From positions 1 to 48,738 of the forward strand of contig CAIYXP010000356.1 in NCBI GenBank assembly GCA_903930145.1: a DNA stretch of 48,738 nucleotides, read 5' to 3'. The position numbers and the translations under genes were made by a program. Shown one piece after another: positions 8,940-16,825 of the stretch. Numbering within the stretch: the stretch's first letter is position 1; the number at the start of each line of letters is the position of its first letter. Source of the DNA: an uncultured Methylococcaceae bacterium (GTDB lineage: Bacteria > Pseudomonadota > Gammaproteobacteria > Methylococcales > Methylococcaceae). The notes under the pieces are model-generated. The model did no database searches. It had not been told where the DNA came from and was given only the letters and a program-made list of their open reading frames with translations.

Positions 8940-10584
8940 CTGTTAATATGAAAGTTGCGGTGATTTGTAAATACATGGAATTGAGTTCGGCATTTGCTTC
9001 CAAAGATTGCCTAGCCCAAGCAACAAAATAATTGTCGGAACGATTGCGATCCAAACGCTCCAATGCACGTTCAGCAGCAATATCCAAAGTTTGGCTGCGG
9101 TGTTGTTTCATATCGTCAGCGTTATTATGTTTTAACACATGAGCAAAAGAACGGGAGAATATCTCTCGGGTCATACGCAGATCATCCATGTCGATAGATT
9201 TTGGCAAGTGGGATAAAGGATCAGGACTATCATTAATCACCCTATGCAACAAAGCCAACAAAAAAGGTTGCCGCTCCAGAATCCGCCAAACAGGTCGATG
9301 ATATTGGCGGAGATATTGAAACATGACTAACCGACGACAGTTTTCCGGGGTTTCCATCTCTGGGCAACATAAAACATGCCAATTGGCACAGAGGCTATTC
9401 AAGAAATTTTTAACTTTGCGCGGGTTGGGTTCCAGCAAATTGGTGATGTCTTCTGCAAGAGATGGACAGGTTTCTTCTGGGAATTCATGTTGTTTAAGTT
9501 GATTTTCAATCAGAGATCGTAAGTCGTTTTCACGCGGCAATGGAACGGGCAGGGTAGCTTGAAAAAGTTTCTCCAAATACTCACGATTGTAATCCTCATC
9601 ACGTCCTTGCCAATGGCGCTTCAGAGCGTCAGCCACCGCTTTGTCATCGACCCCAAGCACAAACACACATCTGCGAGTACCAAGATAAAGTTTGATGGCT
9701 TCCAGCAAGCCGACTACTGTTTTTTCCTCGCAACGGTCAAGATCGTCGATAAATATGATAAGCCGGGTTTCTATGGTGTCATCTTCGGTTTGTCCGGTAA
9801 AAATTTTCTTTAGCGTGGTAATTATATTACTCTCTTCTTTTTCAAAGTTGGCTTTTAAGTCAGCCAATAGATTATCCACCGCATCTTCAAATAAAAGGTG
9901 AAAACGCTGACCGTCGCTTATTTTTGTCACTCGGGAAAGGTGGCTTTCCCCCAATGCATTAAATGCCCGTTCAGTCATTCCAGACATGAGTTTGGCAGGT
10001 TTTCCCATTTCGATTGAGTATGCCGCATCTATTGCGTGTTCAAGCAAGCTTAGTGCAGCCAATCCTCCACGTCGCAGTTCATCGGGTGATAAATTGGCAA
10101 ATTCTTTGAGTTTTCGCTTGCCACTGTATTGGGCATGGATTTCTAGCAGCAAGGGAATCAATGGATTGTCTTCATTTTGATGTTGCCAAGGCGAATACCA
10201 GACACATAATGTTCGATTAGCGGCAAGATGATGGTTTAAACTCCAACCATTGTTCTTTAATATTTCTGCCCTCTCAAGAAGATGGTGTCCAAGATTTGTA
10301 AATTCTTTCTCATCCAATTCTGCTTTATCGTCCCCCATTCTCAAACTCTGCTTGACAGGCAAACCACCCAAGGTTGCAAAAGCCCGGCGTAGTACGCTGG
10401 TTTTGCCTGATCCCCATTTGCCGGTAACACCTACCGTGAAAGGTGGAGTAACCTCCAAGACCATTCGTGCCAGAGTATCGCCTGCGCGTCCCATGCCTAA
10501 TTTATCCACTAACACCCATTGATCGTTGACATATCCGACTTTATCCACATTTTTCTCCAGCAACCAGTTTGATGAAAATATCAT
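8932..10584 (-). CDS. KAP family P-loop NTPase
   Basis: A 550-residue protein with Walker A GKWGSGKTS at 55-63, and FIDDLDRCEEKTVVGLLEAIK near 273-292, followed by CVFVLGVDDKAV. The IDDLDRC Walker B and the VFVLG(V)D segment define the KAP family (Kidins220/ARMS/PifA). PifA of plasmid F excludes phage T7, so the family has known defence members. No membrane segment is evident between the Walker motifs, unlike some KAP proteins. It is the first gene of a two-gene operon, with the NACHT gene starting inside its last codons. The ATG at 10584 is used; about 150 bp separate it from a divergent integrase remnant. Confidence 0.88.
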   Translation of the reverse strand: MIFSSNWLLEKNVDKVGYVNDQWVLVDKLGMGRAGDTLARMVLEVTPPFTVGVTGKWGSGKTSVLRRAFATLGGLPVKQSLRMGDDKAELDEKEFTNLGHHLLERAEILKNNGWSLNHHLAANRTLCVWYSPWQHQNEDNPLIPLLLEIHAQYSGKRKLKEFANLSPDELRRGGLAALSLLEHAIDAAYSIEMGKPAKLMSGMTERAFNALGESHLSRVTKISDGQRFHLLFEDAVDNLLADLKANFEKEESNIITTLKKIFTGQTEDDTIETRLIIFIDDLDRCEEKTVVGLLEAIKLYLGTRRCVFVLGVDDKAVADALKRHWQGRDEDYNREYLEKLFQATLPVPLPRENDLRSLIENQLKQHEFPEETCPSLAEDITNLLEPNPRKVKNFLNSLCANWHVLCCPEMETPENCRRLVMFQYLRQYHRPVWRILERQPFLLALLHRVINDSPDPLSHLPKSIDMDDLRMTREIFSRSFAHVLKHNNADDMKQHRSQTLDIAAERALERLDRNRSDNYFVAWARQSLEANAELNSMYLQITATFILTDD

Positions 10585-10731
10585 ATCCGAATTGGATTGT
10601 AATATCTCCTTGGGACGTTTATGTAGAATTCCTGGCTCAGCAGTGAGAGACTGGGTGGAAAATAAGACCCAAACTGTTCATTATCTTCATGGTGTGGGGC
10701 AGGCAGTGCGGGATCAACAGGAGATACGCAC

Positions 10732-11477
10732 ATGTCAAAGCGCAAGAAATACAGATACCAGAGCGGGATATTTGAACGGCCAGACTTGCCCTACTGGTGG
10801 GCAAGCTGGACAGATGCGAGCGGCAAGCCGACTCGCCGAAGTACTGGCGTTCGACGCGAGGATGATCCGCGAAAGGAAAGGGCAAAGTGGCTCCTTGATG
10901 TACAAGACGAAAAGCAAAGCCCGATGCAGCCACAACCTCAAGGCCCTATATTCGACGAATTGATGGTCCGTTACATTGATGGTGCCAGTCTCGAAAAAAG
11001 GGGTTGGAATGGAGTCGGGTGGATATTAATAGAAACTTGATCTACCTTGGGGCAAAAAACCAGAACAATTAAAAGGCAGGAAGTGTACCGATAAATCAAT
11101 CGGCTAGGGAAGCCCTTGAAGCACGGGCTAGATTTCGGTCCACATACTGCCCGGATTCACCGTAGGTGTTCTGCAACAAGAAAGGTAAACGAATAGCCGG
11201 CATAAAGCATAGCTTTTCTTCTGTCGTTAGCAAGTGTGGTTTGAAGAATGTCCACCCTCACGATTTGCGACGTACCTTCGGAAGCTGGTTAGTGCAGCAG
11301 GGTGTGCCTATCCATTCGGTAAGCGCATTGCTCAGGCATTCAGACATACAGGTAACTGTGAATGTCTACACCCACCTTGCACCGGAGAACTTGAAGGATG
11401 CTGCCGGGGTTTTGGATGAGGTTTCACGTTCAGGTTTCACGTTAGACAAGATTGATCGTGAAACAGCTTATAAGTAA
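10732..11477 (+). pseudogene. Tyrosine recombinase (integrase), internally deleted
   Basis: The N-terminal part starts at the ATG at 10732 (MSKRKKYRYQSGIF) and reads as a phage-type integrase N terminus up to FDELMVRYIDGASLEKRGW. Around 11005-11010 the homology jumps to a late catalytic segment (EWSRVDINRNLIYLGAK) in another frame. The section expected to hold the core-binding domain and first catalytic Arg is therefore gone. Further on, SVPINQSAREALEARARF and CPDSP are followed by an in-frame TAG at 11163-11165, where relatives have Trp. The C-terminal box is preserved: HPHDLRRTFGSWL, LLRHSDIQ and NVYTH, holding the His/Arg/His and nucleophilic Tyr. The protein cannot be functional. It ends 9 bp before a tRNA-derived attachment site. 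Confidence 0.85.
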
Positions 11478-11485
11478 TTGATAAT

Positions 11486-11530
11486 TGGTCGGGGTGAGAG
11501 GATTCGAACCTCCGGCCACTGCCTCCCGAA
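11486..11530 (-). other. Attachment site: 3' half of a tRNA-Pro(CGG) gene
   Basis: Read on the minus strand, the 45 bases run from the anticodon loop (TTCGGGA, anticodon CGG) through the 3' anticodon stem GGCAG, the T arm with GGTTCGAATCC, and the acceptor strand CACCCCG, to the encoded GACCA end. The 5' half is absent: bases beyond 11530 do not supply the CTGCC partner or a D arm. This is the classic duplicated attachment core of an element integrated in a tRNA gene. Because the tRNA's 5' side faces higher coordinates, the element that duplicated it should lie to the right. The integrase remnant on the other side fits a second, tandem element. Confidence 0.8.
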
Positions 11531-11790
11531 TCCAGAGTTCAGCACAAAGCATCAACAATATCATTCACTTAACAGCACACGCACCGCGCAAATGTGACTA
11601 ATTTTGTCACGACATGACAGAGATTGACCAAGGCCGGTCACGATCTGGTCACGCCAATTAAAGATAGCAAAGTAACTCGACAAATTAATCAAAATCTTTC
11701 TATATGCCGAATCAGCTTCGTTTGTCCGCATTGATGTACAAACGGTTTGCTTCCCCTGCTTTGTATAGGGATTAATTTTGTAGTAAGTTC
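11531..11790. other. Non-coding region with repeated GTCAC motifs
   Basis: No gene found. Between about 11595 and 11660 the pentamer GTCAC recurs several times, including GGTCACGATCTGGTCACG. An imperfect terminator-like stem (CGTTTGT at 11719-11725, ACAAACG at 11738-11744) follows, without a T tract. The motifs could be recombinase arm-type sites or an operator, but nothing proves either. Confidence 0.3.
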
Positions 11791-14580
11791 CTACTTTTCA
11801 ATTCCAACCACAGCCAGAGGTGTGGCCGAATAGGACATTTCTTCATTGATAATCCCAGAATAATTTAGCTCTCTGTGCAAAAGTTCCTGGAGACGCAGCT
11901 TTTTATTGATGGCAAGCATTCGCCATTTATCAGGCGTTTTGGATGTAGGAGCATCCATAGCTAGAAGTTTCTCGTCCAAGTGCTCAAGCCATGGAGCGCG
12001 GTCTCCATCGATTCCCATGCCAATTCGGACGATGTGATGGCTGGTTTGTCCGTCTTTTCCTTGGATATTGATCTTCCAAATGGTAAGCAAACCGCCCCCA
12101 GTAATTCCACTGATTTTTCCAGCGAGCGCACGATAACCTACCCCTGTGGCAGAATACTGGCGCATCATCTTATTGACGATAGGGTGTTCCATGCCAAGAA
12201 GTTGCAGACTTTCATCCTGCAAGGCACGGTCGCGGTCTGTCGTGAAGAAGATTGTTGGCTTGCCATTTTTGACTAATGCCCACATTGAGTCTTCTTCTTG
12301 GAGAAAGACCGAATCGGAGAGTCTGGCAGATCGGGAAACAAAGCCGACAAGCCTCTCCATACCGCGTCCCTTATCGTCAAATTTTTGGTAATCCCCAAGA
12401 TTGAAACGATCCAGTTCCTGAAATAGTTCAAAAACAACCTGACGGGCTAGATTGGCGTTCGACATTGAGACCTCAAGTTCTTGCCTGGTCCTTTTCAATG
12501 TGGGATCGCTGATGGCATCCTGATAGAGGCGGTCATAACTCAAGGCACTACTAAGCTGCCCCAAAACCTGGGTTCTCAAGTCTTCGGCAATTTGTCCCTG
12601 ATCGTCTACTTTGCCTAGGGTCCGGGCGATTTCGCCGAGCTTCTCCTCCAGAAGCAGGAATATCTGCCCCTCAATCGTATCGGTTGCCACTAGGTTATAC
12701 ACTTGGGCGGTCGATTCCTGTCCATACCGGTGAATTCGACCGATCCGCTGTTCCAAGTCCATGGGGTTCCAGGGTAGGTCATAATTAAACAGGATTCGCG
12801 CAAACTGGAGGTTTATTCCTTCGCGACCGGCAGCCGTGCAAATCAAAACCTTGGGGCCGTCTTTTCGTCGAAATCGTTTTTGCGCGGCAGTCTTGGCCCC
12901 ATGGTCTCCCCCTTTAAGAACGTCAACGCCCATGCCGGGGAATGTCTCATCAAGCTGCCTCTTGATGGATTCAACCGTACCAAGATAGGTGGCAAATATC
13001 ACGGCTTTCTCATCCGGGTTTTGTTGCCAGATTTGCCGCAAGGCGTGAACCAGCATGACCGTCTTAGATTCAATGATGTCTGGGAATTCTGCGAGAAGAT
13101 CAACGATCCGTTGCCGCTCTTGAGGCAAAGCCATGGCTACAAGCATAGCCACCGATTCCTCGCTTACTCCCGCCTCGTTCTCCGAGTCTGAATAGCTTTC
13201 CGCCGCTGAAGCAAAAGCTTGCGCTTCGCTACGTTTCTTGAGCAATTGATACTTGGCATCGGCAAGAATTTGGTCGGACTGTGCATTGCCGACCAAATCT
13301 TTAGCCAGTCCATAAATCTCATGTATGATCCGTCGGGCTTCTTCAAAAACTTGGTTCCGGCCATCGACATCCAATAGTTCGTCCCGCTCGATTCCTTCCT
13401 GAATGGTTAGCATCAGCAACCGTCGTTGTAGGGTCGAGCGGATGGCCGCAAAGCTGCTGGCCGCAATTTTCTGGAAGATGGTCATCACAAAGCCTAGCGC
13501 ACGTCCTTTGTTGCCTTGTTGGGCCGCCAAGTTGTAACCATCCCGCAGATAATCCAAGAGGGCATTGTAGAACCCTTTTTCCTTCTCCGAGAGTTCAAAT
13601 CCCTCGGTGTGGACCATGCGCCGAACAAACAGTGGACTGCCATCCGGGGCGCAGGCATCGGCCTTGGTGCGTCGGATTACCACAGCATTGAGGCGGTGCC
13701 GATTGCGAACCATGTCTTGATCGCTCTCGAACAATTCAGGGTTGAGCAGACGAATCAGCATCCAGAACCGAAAGTGATCGCCCTGATGAGGTGTGGCAGA
13801 CATCAAAATCAAGTCCCGGCAATGGTCGCGTATGGCCTCGGCCAGCTTGAAGTTTTCTGTCTTCTTGACCTTGTTGCCGGTGCGATAGACGCTCAAGTGA
13901 TGGGCTTCGTCAAAGATGACCAAATCCCAAGGGGGCGCTGCAAGAAGCCTTTTGATCCGGGTCGGGCGCTTGAGAGTATCGACCGAAACGATCAGACGGT
14001 TGTGTTTGGCAAAGGCATTGGTTTTACGGTCTGTCACATCACCTTCGCTACCAAATACCTCAAAATCTAAATTGAAAACGTCGTTTAGCTCCCTACGCCA
14101 GTTTTCCACCAGCCCCGCCGGAACAATCATGATGGCCCGCTCCAACTCGCCTCGGGATGCCATTTCCCGCAGGATAAGCGCGGCTTCGACCGTTTTACCC
14201 AATCCGACCTCATCGGCGACCAGAAAACGCTTGGGGCGGGAGTTGGCTATCCGATGCACTAGGACAACTTGGTGAGGTAACAAATCGACTTTTGCCGAAG
14301 TCAATGTCGCCGCGCTTTCCATCAGCGGAAGTTCCTCTGCCTCGACAGTCAACCAGAGCCGTTCCAGCTTCTCGGCGGACACTGCTGCCATACTCTGCAC
14401 AATCTGGTCAAACCGGTCTGCCGCTGGGAGCAGAGAATTAGCCGAAACCAGCCGTTCTCCATGGTCGCGAAAAAAAACGGTGATGCAGCCAGACGGCTCC
14501 CGTCCAATGACTACCCCATCTCCTAATTCAGGGTGGCTGATCTTCTGACCAGGCTGAATCTTAGGAAATTCGTGCGACAT
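11791..14580 (-). CDS. SNF2/RapA-like helicase of a modification-type defence operon
   Basis: About 929 residues from the ATG at 14580; an upstream GTG at 14616 in the same frame is less likely. Helicase motifs: DEVGLGKT (motif I) at 123-130, DEAHH (motif II) near 224, MSATPHQGD (motif III), then a second RecA lobe ending in IGRIHRYGQ near 612. This layout is that of the RapA/HepA branch of SNF2 enzymes, also used by BREX-, DISARM- and DUF1156-associated helicases. They act as double-strand DNA translocases rather than strand separators. It is the last gene of the seven-gene operon and overlaps the 166-residue gene by 20 bp. A role in moving along or remodelling invading DNA is inferred. Confidence 0.87.
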   Translation of the reverse strand: MSHEFPKIQPGQKISHPELGDGVVIGREPSGCITVFFRDHGERLVSANSLLPAADRFDQIVQSMAAVSAEKLERLWLTVEAEELPLMESAATLTSAKVDLLPHQVVLVHRIANSRPKRFLVADEVGLGKTVEAALILREMASRGELERAIMIVPAGLVENWRRELNDVFNLDFEVFGSEGDVTDRKTNAFAKHNRLIVSVDTLKRPTRIKRLLAAPPWDLVIFDEAHHLSVYRTGNKVKKTENFKLAEAIRDHCRDLILMSATPHQGDHFRFWMLIRLLNPELFESDQDMVRNRHRLNAVVIRRTKADACAPDGSPLFVRRMVHTEGFELSEKEKGFYNALLDYLRDGYNLAAQQGNKGRALGFVMTIFQKIAASSFAAIRSTLQRRLLMLTIQEGIERDELLDVDGRNQVFEEARRIIHEIYGLAKDLVGNAQSDQILADAKYQLLKKRSEAQAFASAAESYSDSENEAGVSEESVAMLVAMALPQERQRIVDLLAEFPDIIESKTVMLVHALRQIWQQNPDEKAVIFATYLGTVESIKRQLDETFPGMGVDVLKGGDHGAKTAAQKRFRRKDGPKVLICTAAGREGINLQFARILFNYDLPWNPMDLEQRIGRIHRYGQESTAQVYNLVATDTIEGQIFLLLEEKLGEIARTLGKVDDQGQIAEDLRTQVLGQLSSALSYDRLYQDAISDPTLKRTRQELEVSMSNANLARQVVFELFQELDRFNLGDYQKFDDKGRGMERLVGFVSRSARLSDSVFLQEEDSMWALVKNGKPTIFFTTDRDRALQDESLQLLGMEHPIVNKMMRQYSATGVGYRALAGKISGITGGGLLTIWKINIQGKDGQTSHHIVRIGMGIDGDRAPWLEHLDEKLLAMDAPTSKTPDKWRMLAINKKLRLQELLHRELNYSGIINEEMSYSATPLAVVGIEK

Positions 14581-15061
14581 AGTAGCCGACAATAACCTCT
14601 TCCCCTGATTTTTCACCCTCGCGAACGACCTTGTTCATATTCATTGTGGCTGTTCCATCCCAGAGCCCATCGGACAACCGTACTGTTTTGCGATCACGGC
14701 GGCGGTAGATGACTTCCTCTTCCCATGAGGTTTCTTCAAATGCCTTGGTGTGGGATGTAAAACCGAATACAACGCCACATTCAGTCCACTCTCTTTGAAG
14801 TAACCTAAGGAGGGGACGGATACGGGTTCTAAGGAAATCTTCGGCCTCTGGCGGGTTCATGGTTTCTATCAAAGTTTCCAATCCGCAAATAAGAATAGTG
14901 CGTCCGGGTACTGGAGGATTGACCGGAATTCCTTTAGACCAAACCAGCGCCTGCCGAAGGGAGACCATCGCGCCAATGGATATAAACGAACCAAGGCTCT
15001 CCTGATCGAATACTATGCATGAACCTCTGCGCTGCCAGACAGTGTTCGTTATGATCTTCAT
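14561..15061 (-). CDS. Unrecognised 166-residue protein in the defence operon
   Basis: The gene overlaps its upstream neighbour by 4 bp (ATGA) and the helicase start by 20 bp, so it is clearly translated as part of the operon. The central segment RTILICGLETLIETM, followed by a charged helix and VVFGFTSH, looks like the Walker B strand and following strand of a RecA/P-loop fold. No Walker A glycine-rich loop is visible, so ATP hydrolysis by this protein alone is unlikely. No signal peptide, membrane segment or zinc motif is seen. I do not recognise its family; an adaptor role for the neighbouring ATPase or helicase is possible. Confidence 0.75.
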   Translation of the reverse strand: MKIITNTVWQRRGSCIVFDQESLGSFISIGAMVSLRQALVWSKGIPVNPPVPGRTILICGLETLIETMNPPEAEDFLRTRIRPLLRLLQREWTECGVVFGFTSHTKAFEETSWEEEVIYRRRDRKTVRLSDGLWDGTATMNMNKVVREGEKSGEEVIVGYYVARIS

Positions 15062-15621
15062 TCTGAAGCCTCCATCAATTTTCTGATTCCAGAAATGAGC
15101 ACATTAAAACTGTGTGAGCGGTTTGTGTCTAAACTCAAATGGGGGGCTATGGATCTGGAACCTTCTATTTTTTGATATGCACCGTTGGTTAGTTTATAGA
15201 GTTCTCCAGAAGGGTTTCCCAAAGAATCTGGCATCCTGTACTTCCGTACCGCCTGTTTGACCCTAAGACCTTTGAGACCAAGACCTTCTTCAACTGCCGC
15301 TAGGTCGCCAAGGTAAAAACTCTCCAATTCCCGACAAGCCACGCGAACCAGCACATCTTTCCGACCCGATTGACGGCATAATTCGGTCAGCTTTATTTTA
15401 ACCGCTTTGCAATCACCCGAATCTTGATCACGCATGACTACAAACACGGAATCCGGCAAGAGCCAGCCTCGCAGCTTCTGCTTTAGATTCTTCTCCAAAT
15501 CTTGCTTTCCTTTGAACACGAGGTAACGAACCTGCACATTATCCGGAAGTAGACGAGGCCGAATTCCTTCAAGCATTTCTTTCGCTGACGGTTCTTCGAG
15601 AAAAAAGACAATAGTCGTCAT
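15058..15621 (-). CDS. DUF4276/RloB-like TOPRIM-type protein
   Basis: 187 residues. The N terminus has a strand followed by EE at 9-10 and KEML; then VMRDQDSGD carries D65-x-D67; then CRELESFYLGD at 96-106. Acidic residue followed by DxD in this spacing is the TOPRIM signature of DUF4276 and RloB proteins, which resemble nuclease domains of OLD family enzymes. It overlaps both neighbours by 4 bp. The upstream gene encodes an ABC-like ATPase, reproducing the ATPase plus TOPRIM pairing of AbiL (AbiLi/AbiLii) and RloA-RloB. A metal-dependent nuclease activated by the ATPase is the likely mode. The family assignment is good; the nuclease role is inferred. Confidence 0.8.
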   Translation of the reverse strand: MTTIVFFLEEPSAKEMLEGIRPRLLPDNVQVRYLVFKGKQDLEKNLKQKLRGWLLPDSVFVVMRDQDSGDCKAVKIKLTELCRQSGRKDVLVRVACRELESFYLGDLAAVEEGLGLKGLRVKQAVRKYRMPDSLGNPSGELYKLTNGAYQKIEGSRSIAPHLSLDTNRSHSFNVLISGIRKLMEASE

Positions 15622-16808
15622 CTTGGGTCAGCACCCTCAAAGAAACCCTGCTCCCAAAGATAGCCCATTTGATCACCTTCAGCCATGTATGCAAGGAGTT
15701 GTTGGCTATCAGTGGCTCGACGAATCTGGGTATAGCCATCCTCCTTAACCAACCACAAAACTTCCTCAATTCTTGTGGAGTTTAGGAAATCTGGAGAATG
15801 TGTGGACACAAAAACCTGCCCGCCTCGATTGGCATAAGCGCGGAATTCCTCGGCAAGTTCCCATAAGAGTTTCGGATAGAGTTGATTCTCAGGCTCCTCC
15901 ACGCACAGAAGCGGATGCGGGGTAGTGTCATAAAGTAGCGTGAGATAGGCGAACATTTTAATGGTTCCATCTGATACATATCTATCAATAAATGGGTCCT
16001 TAAATGAACCATCTTGGAATTTGAGTAATAAACGACCGTCTTTGGTTGGTTCGGGTTCGATGCAACTGATACCTGGAACCCTTAATTTCATGAGTTCAAT
16101 GATCTTATCGAAAATATCCTTCCGTTCGTTAAATAGCCGATTGGCTACAAGCTGAAGGTTATCGCCTGTCACAGAAAGATGTTCGGCATAGCCTGCCGCA
16201 TCCTTACTGCCACGGGCAAGGTTGATGTGGAAATCGGAAACATGCCAATTTTCAATCAATTGACGGAAGGCGTTTGCCGCTTTGAACTTTTGAAACTGAC
16301 CAAGACCCTTGATAGCCAGAATGTCCGCCTTATCCAGTTCCTGCTGCTCTTTGGTCAGTTCTTCGTCGGTTTTATTGAAGTCATCTTCATTGACAACGGC
16401 CTTACCCCTGCCACTGGCAAAATCAAGAAAATGAAACGGCGAACCAGCGGCACCACGTTTGTAGCGGAGAATTTCCCTAGCGACTTCAGGCCGGTTGTTT
16501 TGGTTGGTAATTTCAAGATAATAGGTGACCAGTCGTTGCACCTTGCTGATTTCCATTCGGAACTGCAATTCAATGACAATATTTTCCGTTTCATGACCCC
16601 GGCTTATCATTTCATGATAACCGCCGCGACTTTGAATGGCCGATCCGACATTAAAGGTAAGGCAATCTTTGAGAAACCCAAACACTTGGAAGAATGTCGA
16701 TTTTCCCGTGCCGTTCGCGCCGACTATCACACAAAAAGAAGGAATATCCTTCATCGTAATGTCTTGGAAGACTTTAAAGTTTTTCAGCCGGATTGATTCT
16801 ATTTTCAT
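15618..16808 (-). CDS. AAA/ABC-like ATPase (OLD/RloA type, no TOPRIM)
   Basis: 396 residues. It starts MKIESIRLKNFKVF, with Walker A GANGTGKST at 30-38, a YVSDGTIKMFAYLTLLYD signature-like helix near 270-290, Walker B LLCVEEPENQLYP near 299, and VFVSTHSPDFLN as the switch/H loop. This is the SMC/ABC-type ATPase common in abortive-infection and OLD-like systems. The TOPRIM part of an OLD protein is lacking and is supplied by the next gene, whose start overlaps this stop by 4 bp. It begins 17 bp after the methyltransferase stop, the only non-overlapping junction in the operon. That fits the start of an inserted cassette. Confidence 0.88.
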   Translation of the reverse strand: MKIESIRLKNFKVFQDITMKDIPSFCVIVGANGTGKSTFFQVFGFLKDCLTFNVGSAIQSRGGYHEMISRGHETENIVIELQFRMEISKVQRLVTYYLEITNQNNRPEVAREILRYKRGAAGSPFHFLDFASGRGKAVVNEDDFNKTDEELTKEQQELDKADILAIKGLGQFQKFKAANAFRQLIENWHVSDFHINLARGSKDAAGYAEHLSVTGDNLQLVANRLFNERKDIFDKIIELMKLRVPGISCIEPEPTKDGRLLLKFQDGSFKDPFIDRYVSDGTIKMFAYLTLLYDTTPHPLLCVEEPENQLYPKLLWELAEEFRAYANRGGQVFVSTHSPDFLNSTRIEEVLWLVKEDGYTQIRRATDSQQLLAYMAEGDQMGYLWEQGFFEGADPR

Positions 16809-16825
16809 AAATGTTCCCTTAACTT

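Noticed and set aside
11486..11560. Complete tRNA gene
   Set aside because: Only the 3' half (anticodon loop to CCA) is present; no D arm or 5' acceptor strand can be found beyond 11530.
11719..11744. Rho-independent terminator of the helicase operon
   Set aside because: The 7-bp stem has a 12-base loop and no following T tract in the direction of transcription.
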